Shown: one piece after another, positions 1-10,511 of the stretch | Position numbering within the stretch: position 1 is the first letter of the stretch | Layout: every line of letters begins with the position of its first letter | Origin: Liriodendron chinense | Lineage: Eukaryota > Streptophyta > Magnoliopsida > Magnoliales > Magnoliaceae | DNA length: 64,000 nucleotides | Reading direction: 5' to 3' | Assembly: GCA_003013855.2 (NCBI GenBank) | Contig: PVNU02003892.1 | Span: forward strand, 62,001 to 126,000 | Notes under the pieces: model-generated | Seen by the model: the letters and a program-made list of their open reading frames with translations, nothing else | Told to the model about the DNA's origin: nothing | Database searches by the model: none | Made by a program: the position numbers and the translations under genes

Positions 1-13
1 GAAAAGGTGGGGA

Positions 14-270
14 CTCACTTACCGTTGAAAACTTTTTAGGGGCCATAGGAGATTTGGATCAAAATGATATTTGTGTTTGCCCTTCATCCAGGTCTGTGTG
101 ACCTTATCAATAGGTTAGATGGCAAAAAAACATTACAGTGGGCCTTAGGAAGTTTTTAATGGCGGACGTTCAATTAACACTGTTTTCCTATAGTGTGGGT
201 CACCTCTGATTAAAATCTACCTCATTCTTGGGCCCATACATAAAATAAGCTGAAAAAAATGGATGGCCAA
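14..270. repeat. Foldback (near-palindromic) element, partial
   Basis: Right-hand part of the window's dominant repeat: TTCATCCAGGTCTGTGTGACC, ATCAATAGGTTAGATGGCAA and AAGTTTTTAATGG blocks in order. The left part is missing. Confidence 0.7.
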
Positions 271-310
271 ACCGCGTCCCTCCCACACTCCCTATGCAGA
301 ATGGGACCCA

Positions 311-785
311 CAATTTGAATGGCCTACACAAATGTGGAAGTAGCACATGATTGGAGGCATCTCTCTTTAGATCTAAGCATATTCGCTTCTTACATACCTT
401 TTTGTGAAGGCAAAGCACCATCACTGACCACGTGTCCACGCCGCTCATCATTAAAGTTCATGCCCTTTTGTATCGCAGGGCGAGGACAATGTGTCGTTAG
501 TCCATCGGCTCCTACAATTGGTCCATCCATCAATCATCCGAACCGTCGTTTTGGACCCACGTGTGATAGCCATGCCTCGAGACATCACCTCACGCTCTGC
601 TCAGTGGCTACCAGGAATAAAAGATCGGTTCATCTATATATTGGGAGTGACCATCGTCATGATCACCGAGCAATGCGGCCCACTATTAGGGGCTATCTCC
701 TTTGTACGGTGCAAAGATTGCGCCACGTGGCTCGACTCCCTCTATTGAGATGGAATGTATTGCCATGGATCCACCGAGGCGGCTG
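311..785. other. Unassigned intergenic stretch
   Basis: No gene or well-bounded repeat recognised. Overlapping open frames on the plus strand here are out of frame with each other and have no domain. Confidence 0.5.
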
Positions 786-1245
786 GATCCCTTACCGTCC
801 CGTCCACTGTGTGATGTGTATGTATTACATCCACCCGTTCATTCATTTTGAAAACTCATTTTAGAGTATTATTCAAAAAAAAATCCAAATTTCCGGTGCA
901 CCATAATACAGTAAACAATGGTACTCAATCATTAAAAGCTTCTTATGGCTCACAAAAGTTTTGGGTCAAGCTTATATTTGTTTGGTATTTTCATTCAGGT
1001 CTTTGTAAACTTTCCAACAGGTTGGATGGAAAATAAAAATTTCAGTGGCCCCCATGAAGTATTTAGTGGTGGGGATTCTATCACTACTATTTCATGTGGT
1101 ATAGTCCACCTAAGATTTGGATATACTTCATTTTTAGTATAATGCCCTAAAATGAGCTTTCAAAATGCATGGACGGTGTAGAAGTAAGGTACATACATAA
1201 CAGTGGCCCACCTGACCTCAGTGGTCCAGGGATCCACCCAAACCG
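786..1245. repeat. Foldback element
   Basis: Left arm from the GGATCCCTTACCG at 786; right arm ending near GGATCC at about 1231. The arms are inverted copies of each other around a central AGGTTGGATGGAAAATAAA block. Confidence 0.7.
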
Positions 1246-1415
1246 CGCCCGTATTAACCTGCGAGCACCAACTTTGGTAGTGAACATGTGGTAGGATTTG
1301 ATTGAGCCGCGTACTATGTACCGGTCCAGTACCTATCTGACACAGTTAATACCCACATCCCCAGGCAACACTAATTAGCTCCCATCTGATCTGCCCTTAC
1401 CGTACTGCTAGAGAA

Positions 1416-1640
1416 TGGCAAATAAACATTACAGTAGGCCTTAAAAAGTTTTTAACGGTGGACGTTTAATTTTCACTAATTTTCTTTAATGTGGTATACA
1501 TTAGGCTTGAATCTGCCTCATTAGTTTTTGCTCATGACCTAAAATAATAATAAATTAAGGGCCTAAATGAAGCGTGTACTTCATGGTGGGCTACAGAGCA
1601 CCGACTCACCGTGAGGTCGGCACTGACAGCAGTGTCAGTA
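1416..1640. repeat. Foldback element, right part only
   Basis: Carries the AAACATTACAGTAGGCCTTA and AAGTTTTTAACGGTGGACG blocks, then a right end with ACAGAGCACCGAC and an inverted CACTGACAGCAGTGTCAGT hairpin at about 1620-1638. The left arm is missing. Confidence 0.6.
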
Positions 1641-1763
1641 TGCAATCCACGTCTCTTTCAAACTTACTTTCAGTCGGCCCAATTTATGATAATGGCATGT
1701 GATCAAATCAAATCCTGCCACATTACGGCCAGACAATCGACCTCTAGATGAAATTACATTACA

Positions 1764-2163
1764 TGAAGGCTTTTTATACTCTAGCTGCTGGCGAAGCTCC
1801 ATACGCAGGCACTTGGGGGTAGAACGTGTGGCATGCATTAACTCATATAGATGACTAAACTGTGGAACCCATTATCACTAAATTAGGGCCTAAAAATCAG
1901 ATCGGTCAAACCATCTTAGACTCTGATTCGTGGACACTTGTTTTGAAATAAGACCATTGGACTTTCGTTCCTACCCGTCCATTAAATGTCCATCAATCTA
2001 TTACTTAGGTTATCAAATGAGAGTAGTTTTTTTTTTGTCAACAATGCATCTAAACTTGCACCCATAACTTAAAAAGGTTTGTTTCGAAATACTTGTATCT
2101 CAAGTACGCAATTTCTCAGTAATCCTTGCACGTCATCCATCCCTCCGCCCGAGCATAAAAGTA
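1764..2163. mobile_element. Inverted-repeat element of the ATACTCYGGC type
   Basis: Left end TTTTTATACTCTAGCTGC and right end complement TTTTATGCTCGGGCGGAG, followed inwards by TACGCAGGCACTT-like and GATGACGTGC-like blocks. About 400 bp, AT-rich middle, no coding sequence. One of about six copies in the window. Confidence 0.6.
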
Positions 2164-2571
2164 TTTTCCAGAATTGATTGATGTCAAGGGTGCCATCATG
2201 TCTCATGTTTGATGGTTGATGCATATTGCTTTCTTTCTTTGTGAGACAAGTGGTGGGTCCCGCTAATTGGTACCTTTTTGTCTTAAAGCCATAAGTGAGT
2301 GGCATTTGGCTATTTGATGGTACGGTTTTAGAAGGTGCTCAAATGAAAGATTTGTAAAGATCCACAACTACCTTCAATTCATAGCTCAAGTGGGAGACTG
2401 AGTGAAGATAACCTCATTTCAAGTGGAGTGTGGCTAACAGTGTGGTGTGTGTAGTATTTACCTACAAAAAAAATTGGCATTGCTCACACACCCCAATAAT
2501 GGTGTGCCAATGTGTTGGGTGTTGTGGGACCCAACGCGATCATTGTCCCTCTACTTTGGCCCCTTCATTTT

Positions 2572-3111
2572 AGAAAGCGTATTAGGATAAGACCCCAGCC
2601 TCACCCAAGAGGGTGTGGCCCTTACCATGGGTTATCGTAGGGCCCACCTTGATGTGCGTATTATGTATCCATGCCGTCCATCTATTTTTCAAGATCATTT
2701 TAGGGGATTATATAAAAAAGGAAGCAGATCCAATCATTACGTAGAAACATTGGTGATTGACCATTAATGGGCCACAGAAGTTTCGGATGAAACTAACATT
2801 TGTTTTTTACCTTCATCCAGGCTCATGTGACCTTATCAACAGATTGAATGGTAAATAAACACTATGGAAACATGAAGGTGAGTCCTAAGAAGTTTTTAAT
2901 GGTAAGATGATCAATCGCCACTGTTTCTTATGATACGGTCCACTTGATAATTGTCTCTGCCTTCATTTTTGGGATAATGCCCTAAGATAATCTGTAAAAA
3001 CGGATGGACTGAGTGAATACATAATACATACATCAAGGTGGGCCCCACGGTAACCCCACAGTAAGGGTCGCACCCTCTTAGGTGAGCCCGGGGTCTCACC
3101 TAATCCGCTCT
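2572..3111. mobile_element. Foldback element, 540 bp, with 9-bp target duplication
   Basis: Near-palindromic over its full length: the left arm (from GGGCCCACCTTGATGTGCGT) pairs with the right arm (TACATCAAGGTGGGCCCCAC). Ends AGAAAGCGTATTAGG and complement AGAGCGGATTAGG. Flanked by CTTCATTTT at 2563-2571 and 3112-3120. It appears to have landed in another foldback element, whose right part continues at 3114. Confidence 0.9.
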
Positions 3112-3113
3112 CT

Positions 3114-3426
3114 TCATTTTGGGGCATGAACCAAAATGTGAAGCAAAGCTTCTAGTGTATCACACCACAAATAGTGGTGACTGAACACCCATCATTACAA
3201 ACTTCTTGAGGGTAAAAAAGTTTTGGATCAGGCTGATATTTGTATTTTGGCTTCATCCAGGTCTGAGTGATTTTCTCAATAGGTTGGATGACAAATAAAC
3301 ATTACCGTGGGCTCCAAAATGATTTCAGCTGTGAGTGTCATTACCCCCACTGTTTCCTATGGTGTAGTACACTTGAGCTTTGATCTACTTTATTTTTTGC
3401 TTCATGCCCTAAAATGAGAGGGTGGA
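3114..3426. repeat. Foldback element, right part
   Basis: Carries the standard right-hand blocks (TTCATCCAGGTCTGAGTG, AATAGGTTGGATGACAAATA, TTTCCTATGGTGTAGT). Its left portion is not visible, and the 2572-3111 element abuts it. Confidence 0.65.
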
Positions 3427-5316
3427 TTAGTTGTTACCTTGGTAATAGCTTAGTGGGTGTTACTCCTATCATGAGGCCCACCTTGATGATGTGTTGTATA
3501 TTTATGTTGTCCATCCATTTTTACAGCTCATTTTAAGACGGTTACCAAAAATTATACAGATCCACATCTCAGGTGGACCACACCACATGAAACGATGGTG
3601 ATTAAGTGCCACACCATTCAATATTTCAAAGGACCCATCGTTAAGTTTTGTAATGTTTATTTGCAATCCAACCTGTTAATTAAGTCAAGAAGATCTGGAT
3701 GAAGGTGTTGAGCCATGAATATTACATATTCTAACCCATTTTCATCATCACATTATGCATGGTTTTCATGTTTAAAGACTAATCTAATATATGTTTTTGT
3801 GATCGTAGGAATGAGAGTGAGACTTTACCAATTCATGGTTAAAAGAGTCACTTTATATACATTGAAGATCAATAAAACAAGTGTCAAGAGGTGGAGAAAA
3901 GAAGAATAAAGAAAGAGAAGAGAAAAAGAAGAAAATATGAAAAAACTCTTATAGACCTGTCGCTAGACCGGTCGCTGATAGGCTACAGTAGTCCAGAAAC
4001 TCAAATCTTGCTAGACTGTTTTTATGCTGTAAAGACCGGTCGCTAGACCGATCACCAAACCAGACTCCAAACAGGTCTACAGTGTTCCAGAAACTTCGAC
4101 TTTCTGTTTCTAATTTCGGATTTCCAAATTGCAGAAGGACTTTGCGTTTTCTCAAATCTTCCAAGTCGGTGGCGGATCTAAGCTATAAAAGGACACCTCC
4201 ACTCCCTTCCTAGGGCATCTAGCAATGTGGGGAGTAAAGGATTCAAGGCCTAAGAGGCTTCCTAGCATCCTACAACTAGTTTTCTTCTTCTTGTAGTTTC
4301 AGTTCTAGTTTTTAATATGCTTTTCTTTAGTTAACCTTTTAGATAGAGCTAAGAGGTGAAGCTTGTAGTTTTTTTTAGATGTTTTAATTCGTTTTTATGG
4401 TTTCAAGTTGGATTTAATGTTGAATAATGGTTTGCTTAAGTTTGAAGGAAGTTTTAAGTTAGTTTTTCTTAATCTTATGATGACTCATTGATGTTTGGAA
4501 GAATTATGCTTAACTACTTATTTGTTTTGTAAGATCTAGACTTGTACGCTTTGAGGAATCAGATTCAATATGCTCTAGAGCTTGGATCTTCATGTGGGAA
4601 CTTCAAACCAAAGTTCTATCTTTTCTAGAAAATCTGAAATATGTGTTGAAAGTTGATAGTGATTTGAATCAAGTTCAAATTATAATTTTAGTTGAATCTA
4701 GTGACAGGGGTTGATGATTATCATAGTTGTGATGTTAATCTATTGGAACTAGGATTGGCCTATGCAATTGAGTGTGCCCAAGTCCTAACTTGAATTGAGG
4801 GAATCATGTTGATGAACGACACATGTATTGGATTGTTTTGCTAATATAACCACTCTATAATCCAGCTAGATAGGATTTGATTTCGATTCTAGTTGAGTAA
4901 TTAAGAAATCTATATGAATTATACATCAAGGATAGCTATAAATGGATCCTTGATACTTTAGCTATTCTTTTATGTCAAATTTTTCTTGTTTTATGTTTAA
5001 TTCTTAAAACTGTTTTCCTGAATTGAAGTTATTAGAATAGTTGAACTGTTTACCTCTTTCCCTATGGATTGACATCAGTCTTACCGAGATTATTATTACA
5101 TCGTAGCCTTGCACTTGAGGTGAGCGAACAAAAGGGAAACTAGAAATATCAAATTTGATCCAAAACTTATGTGGCCCGCAAAAAGTTTTTAATGGTTATT
5201 CCTCCTTGTTTCTATTTGCATGGTCCACCTAAGATTTGGATCTTCTTATGATTTGAGGTAGTTTCGTAAAATGAGATGAAAAAACAGATGGATAACATGG
5301 ATATACAACTTATAGA
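3422..5316. repeat. Foldback element split by the solo LTR
   Basis: Left half 3422-3705 starts GGATTAGTTGTTACC, with TGTTGTATATTTATG in the arm. The right half resumes at 5136 (CAAATTTGATCCAAAACTT) and ends near 5316. The 1.4-kb LTR lies between. Confidence 0.75.
3706..5130 (+). mobile_element. Probable solo LTR, 1,425 bp
   Basis: The segment starts TG (TGTTGAGCCATG) and ends CA (GTGAGCGAACA). It is flanked by GAAGG (3701-3705) and AAAGG (5131-5135), and cleanly splits a foldback element whose two halves resume on each side. Inside, CTATAAAAGG at 4184-4193 is a good TATA box, preceded by repeated GACCGGTCGCTAGACC motifs as expected of U3. No coding sequence or second LTR is seen. The retrotransposon class is not determined. 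Confidence 0.65.
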
Positions 5317-5326
5317 TGGAGGCACT

Positions 5327-5694
5327 CTCAAGTCAAACCGGTTGGACCACATTTTGTAGTCCACTCAATGGATTGATTCCAACCTATTAATTTCTTGTGA
5401 CATCCAATCCTCCTAATAGGTTGGCCCTACCATGAGGAACAATTCATGAAAAAATCAATTTCATCCACTGACCCAGTATACCACACTTATATTTTGCTAT
5501 TAATCATTGACTACACACTGTTTTTTTATATTGTAGCTCACTTCATGATTAGATAGGGCTAATTTTTGCACTAGGTGATCCTCATAGTGAGGCCAACCTA
5601 CTAGGAAGATTGAATGTCACAAGCATTGAAGAGGTTGGAAGCAATCCACTAGGTGGACTACAAAATGTGGTCCAACTGGTTGGATTAATGGTGT
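5327..5694. mobile_element. Foldback element of a different family, arms about 125 bp
   Basis: The left arm (AACCGGTTGGACCACATTTTG, 5335 on) is inverted at the right end (near 5650-5690: CAAAATGTGGTCCAACTGGT), and the inner CAATCCTCCTAATAGGTTGG block is also inverted. A related, incomplete copy lies at about 8290-8600. Confidence 0.75.
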
Positions 5695-6460
5695 TGTAGG
5701 GATTTTGAAATTTTGTGTTTGGATGACTAGCTTTGGTGTTCCTTTAACTGGAAAGACCACCAAATGAGGATATATTAAAGAGGCGAGAGCTATGACAATT
5801 TTGCTAACATGATGCAATTACCTTATAATGAGTTGGTTCTAAAACGTAGCATGCCCCCTCTTGAAACTCGAACATTGTACTAAGGGTTAGCTTGGCACCA
5901 AGGATTTAGGGGATTTTAGGGTATTCCAAATCCATCGATAGCTTAGGAGGTGGGATTAGAGGGTATTCCAAATCTATGGAATTTCAAATCTTCGCTTTTG
6001 GTGAGTTTTGTGATCCCCCTTTGCTTGGATTTTCAATCCTTTGCTTTTATTTTTATTTTATTATTATTATTTTATTTTATTGCTCATTTTTAAAGGTAGG
6101 AAAGTCAGATGTGTAAAATATGCATGTGTCACTAAGCTACTAATCTATTGGGCACATGGCCCACAAATGATATTCTAAAACAATTAGATTATCAACTGCA
6201 TCACTAAAATTACTTCAATAGAATCCAAACATTGTTCATGTGAAGCAACAACTAAAAATCATTGGTTAGTCACTCAATTATGATCCCATGCTTGTGGTCT
6301 ATTAGAGGCTTGAAATTTCATTATTTTTTGTCAAAGTATGTATTTCAATGAGCTTATTACAATCATTGCATCAAACATTACATATGTACACTAATTAGGG
6401 ATATTAAATTTGAGTAGTAATTAATTTCAAACTCTTATAAGTATATTATATAATTTAAGC
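5695..6460. other. AT-rich stretch without a gene
   Basis: Includes an internally repeated GGGTATTCCAAATC at about 5918 and 5960 and an AT/TTA-rich tract at 6045-6080. No coding signal. Confidence 0.5.
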
Positions 6461-6716
6461 GTAAAGTTATTTTTGAATTACAAGGGATTCTGAATCGAGG
6501 GTTCCAAACATAATAAGCAGATTCCTAATCCTAGGGCCCGTTTGGATGCCCGAGTTCCACAATAATGCAATGTAAAACTCACATCAGTGTAAAGTTATTT
6601 TTGAATTACAAGGGATTCTGAATCGAGGGTTCCGAACATAATAAGAAGATTCCTAATCCTAGGGCCTGTTTGGTTGCCCGAGTTCCACAATAATGCAATG
6701 TAAAACTCACATCATT
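6461..6716. repeat. 128-bp tandem duplication
   Basis: Units 6461-6588 and 6589-6716 both run from GTAAAGTTATTTTTGAATTA to TAAAACTCACATCA, with about four to five mismatches. Each contains a CTAGGGCCYGTTTGG motif like the end of some plant inverted-repeat elements. Confidence 0.9.
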
Positions 6717-7057
6717 AAATCTTGTAGCTGCTTGGATAAACTAGGTATGAAAGTTGGGCGGGTTGGGTCAAGTTGGTTCTCAACCCTAAACCAACCCAAG
6801 GTTCCTATACATCAACATTAACCCAACCTTGAGTTGGGAATTCTCAACCCAACCAAGACAGCTGGTCGGGTTAATCGGGTCGATTGGGTTCACACATGCT
6901 AATATTTTTGTTATTACATTAATCTATTATGTTTCAATACACGTGTTATTTTTTGTACCTATAGATTGGATCCAAGACTTTTTGCCCAACCCCAACCCAA
7001 ACCCCAATCCCAAACTGTCACGTCATAGTATTCATTCGTAATCCCTACCAACTAGGT

Positions 7058-7340
7058 GGAGGTGTGTTGACATGGCATTGCTTCCTGGGCCCCACCATGA
7101 TGTATGTGTTATATCCACACCGTCCATTCATCTTGCGAGATCATTTTATGGAAAGATACAAAAAATGAGCCACGTCCAAAATGAAAATTGACCACAACAC
7201 ATAAGCAATTAGGATTCGGCCTATCATTAAAAACTTCCTATGGCCCACAGAAGTGCTAGATCAAGCCGATATTTGGAGTAATGCCCTAAAATGATATTGC
7301 AAAATGAATGCATGGTGTGGATATAACACATATTAGGCAA
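7058..7340. repeat. Short foldback element
   Basis: Left arm CCCCACCATGATGTATGTGT, right arm ending GGTGTGGATATAACACAT. The middle is internally shortened. Confidence 0.6.
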
Positions 7341-8280
7341 GTTATATTCACATGCAGCTAGTCATGTAAGTACATTAAATGTATATTAAAAACTTAAAGC
7401 TACTAGAGTTGTATTGGTATTGCATAGGGCATTACTTTGGACTACTATGATAGTGATAATCATTACCCATTTACAGTGTACCACACTAAATAAGGGCCAG
7501 AGGTATTTCAAATATGGGGGATGCAATCTGAATATTCCAAATGCAAGGTGTCAAATATGGCAACGAGGCCTAATCGGTAATAGGAATTCGAAGTACAGGG
7601 AAGTAAACAAATGTTCACCACTGTCCAATCGAGGAAGTCCTTTCACATAAACAAATGTTCAATTTTTTGTGGAAGCCCCCGTCCAATCAATGCCTGTGTC
7701 TCATTTACTGACAATTACATTACCGTGGAAAGCTCCCCCTAACATGAGCATCCATGCCTTAAGCAGAGCTTTCCACACATCCTTCCTAGGCTTCCATCCC
7801 AAAAGTTGGAATGCTATTACTCATGAAAGGAGGAATCCACGAAAATTGCCATCTGGTAAGCATCCCTTCTACAATCAATTCCAATAGATGCAATCTTTTA
7901 CATTTTAGGATCCCACTCAATAGATGGTCCAATTTTCTTATTATTCTTCTGAAAAAAAACATAAATGATTCTTAATACAATCTATGTAAGTGATACATAC
8001 ACTGTATGATCTTTATATTTCTATACTTTATAGGCTTGGAGATGATACAGTTTTATGATGTTCTCCAAAAGTAAGGGGAAAAAAAAAACGGAAAAAATTA
8101 TAGACATGCATCTTCATTTGTACTATAATAGCATTAATAACTCATTACATTTCTGAATTAAAGATATAAAAATTCATTTTTTTTACCTACTAAAATACCC
8201 TCTCTTTTTTCTTAAAAATGAATTAATCTTTTATTTCTAATCCCTCCTCTGTCTCAAACTCACCCGACTTCCTCCCCACG
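7341..8280. other. Unassigned AT-rich intergenic stretch
   Basis: No gene or clear repeat. Open frames at 7414-7650 and 7669-7887 have no recognisable domain and no codon signal. Confidence 0.5.
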
Positions 8281-8289
8281 CAACTTATC

Positions 8290-8600
8290 ATATGTCTGTG
8301 GCATCCAATCCTGCCAATAGGTTTCCACATAAAATAATGACTATTTCGTGCAAAAGTCAGCCCCATCCGCTCATCCGATGGGGCACACCATAGGAAAATG
8401 TACAGCCATTGAGAAATAACAAAGACAAGATGGTATACTCATTAAGTGAATGCAGCTGATTTTGGCACAAGATAATATTCTTGATGTAGACAACCAATTG
8501 GATGAGTTGGATCTCTCACGCACATAATAGGTTGGCAGTTATTCATTAGGTGGACCATAAAACTATGGTCCAACTGGTTGGACTTGAGACCTTCTATTGT
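8290..8600. repeat. Incomplete copy of the 5327-type foldback element
   Basis: GTGGCATCCAATCCTGCCAA at the left, and a right end with ATGGTCCAACTGGTTGGACTT, both matching 5327-5694. The left outer arm is lost. Confidence 0.6.
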
Positions 8601-8867
8601 AAGAGATAATCCGCCAAAGTTAATCTGTAATACATAATTATACAATTAAATAAAATGAGAGGAATTCATTTTTAAGTGGGGCCCTTGCTTTGTCATACCA
8701 AAAATTGATCCGATTGGTCTCAACAAGTATGGATGCCCTAAGAATTCCCCCAACCCCCACCCCTTTTTTTTATGGGTTAGTTCACACACCCCATTGTTAG
8801 TATACCTACCCACCCCTATTAGTCACATCACAATGTTAGCCACCCCCAGGAATTGATACCGGACCTG

Positions 8868-9064
8868 GATTGCATCTTGCCTCACCCGACGCATTATTAT
8901 CCGAGTAGATTTGTGGAGGGGCCCACCATGATGTATCCGTTTATCTTTTTAGATTCATACCTTAAAATGATCTTATAAAATGGATGGACGGAGTGGATAA
9001 ACGGATACATGCCCCTCCATAGGTCTGTGCATCCGAGCGGGGACAAGACAGGACACAATCCACA
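8868..9064. mobile_element. Short foldback element, about 200 bp
   Basis: Ends CTGGATTGCATCTTGCC and complement GTGGATTGTGTCCTGTC. The arms GAGGGGCCCACCATGATGTA and its complement close to a hairpin with almost no loop. It is a deletion derivative of the same family. Confidence 0.75.
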
Positions 9065-9066
9065 TC

Positions 9067-9142
9067 CATCGATACCATGACCTCAGTGTTGAAACTAGGC
9101 TATCTTCACCCAGCCTACCACTTGAGCTATGGACCTGCCTGT
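9067..9142 (-). repeat. tRNA-like SINE fragment
   Basis: On the minus strand: CATAGCTCAAGTGGTAGGCT (box A-like) and, about 40 bases later, GGTATCGAT (box B-like). Same sequence type as at 13160 and 23028. Confidence 0.55.
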
Positions 9143-9237
9143 TTGCCCTAAGAATTCCCTAAGGAGTAGTAACATGGGTCCTATAAATAGACGGTTAATA
9201 TTTAATGGAACAAAAGACAGCATAGTTTTAACGTAGC

Positions 9238-9326
9238 CTGTGTTTGGTTGCATTAAATTCATGATTAGTCTAATTTTGTACAAAATTTTGTAAAATTTCA
9301 TGATATTTGGTGCAACCAAGCACGTT
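9238..9326. mobile_element. Small inverted-repeat element, 89 bp
   Basis: GTGTTTGGTTGCATTAAATT at the left is inverted as ATTTGGTGCAACCAAGCAC at the right, with an inner TTCATGA/TCATGA pair. Tourist/Harbinger-like or hAT-like; the target duplication is not resolved. Confidence 0.55.
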
Positions 9327-10091
9327 CTTAATCATTTTCAACATTCATTGCTCCTCCAGTAGGTATTCACGATGTGAATAATATGGCAAGATTTTCACAA
9401 TAATATTAGCATCTTTGAATTTTTTTGAAATATTTTTGCGAAATTATTCGAAAATTACAGTAAGAATTATTTAAAATATTAACAAACTCATTATACACTA
9501 GAATATTTAAATTTTTAAAATTATTTTGGCAATCGGGATAGCTGGCCTGATAGTGCTGCTGGGACAACCTCAACCTGAGTCCGGCCGTTAGCTTTTGGAC
9601 CCAAACTTCAGTCCTGGTCATTAGGCAGGCCTGAAAGTAGGGCCCAATCTCAGCCCACCACCAAGATTATCCGTTTGTGTTCTCTCGGTTGGATGGTTGT
9701 GAATGTGCCACGTGCATGGTACATGACATGGAACCATAGTGACTTCGTGAAAGGACCCATCCAGAGTCTTGCATCCCCTGGGCTGAGCAGTAACACCAAT
9801 GGGTTTGGCCTGGGGCTGGGCTTTTGCTTTACCCCAATAAATAATGCGAGCTTGGCTTTCATCTGTGTAAAGGCCCCAACCCTGGGCCCAAAGCAAAAAC
9901 CCAATTCCTTAGATTGAGAATTGACCATCCATTTGAGGTCCGCCAATTGGCCATTTATAATATTAGATAGCAGTGTGTTTGGATACTAGGAATCCAAAAG
10001 AAAAATATAGAAAAAAATAATTATTTTCTTGACCACTTGGCAAATGAATTGGAGTCCAGATAACAAGTAGAATTCTCAAATCCATTAAAAG
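9327..10091. other. Intergenic stretch with no supported gene
   Basis: AT-rich to 9540, then GC-richer. Three frames of 80-98 codons overlap on opposite strands at 9621-9946, which argues against any of them being real. Confidence 0.5.
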
Positions 10092-10501
10092 GGACGTGGA
10101 TTGCGTCCGACCCTAGTCGGACCTTTTAAGCATCCAACCAGATTTGTGTGGGGGCCTACCGTGATGTATTTGTTTATTCACACCATCCATTCCTTTTCTC
10201 AGATGATGTTAAGCTATGGGCCGAAAAATGAGAAAGATCCAAGGCTCTAGTGGACCACACCAAATAGTAAGCTTGGTTGCATTAAATGCACAGAGCACAA
10301 ATGCAAGTTGCATTAAATGTAAGAGTCATATCTGGTGTGGTCCACTAAGGCGTTGAATCTGTCTTATTTTTAGGCCCATGCCTTAACATGATCTTAGAAA
10401 AAAGATGGACGTCGTGGATAAACCAATACATCATGGTGGGCCCCACACAAATCTGGTCGAACACTTAAAGGTCCAACCAAGGGTCGGGCACAATCTGCGT
10501 C
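10092..10501. mobile_element. Foldback element, 410 bp, with 10-bp target duplication
   Basis: Ends GGACGTGGATTGCGTCCGAC and complement GACGCAGATTGTGCCCGAC. Flanked by CCATTAAAAG at 10082-10091 and 10502-10511. Arms include GATTTGTGTGGGGGCC and its complement. Confidence 0.9.
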
Positions 10502-10511
10502 CCATTAAAAG

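Noticed and set aside
9621..9946. Three overlapping frames of 80-98 codons on both strands
   Set aside because: Mutually exclusive, no domain, no codon signal, and no start context to favour one.
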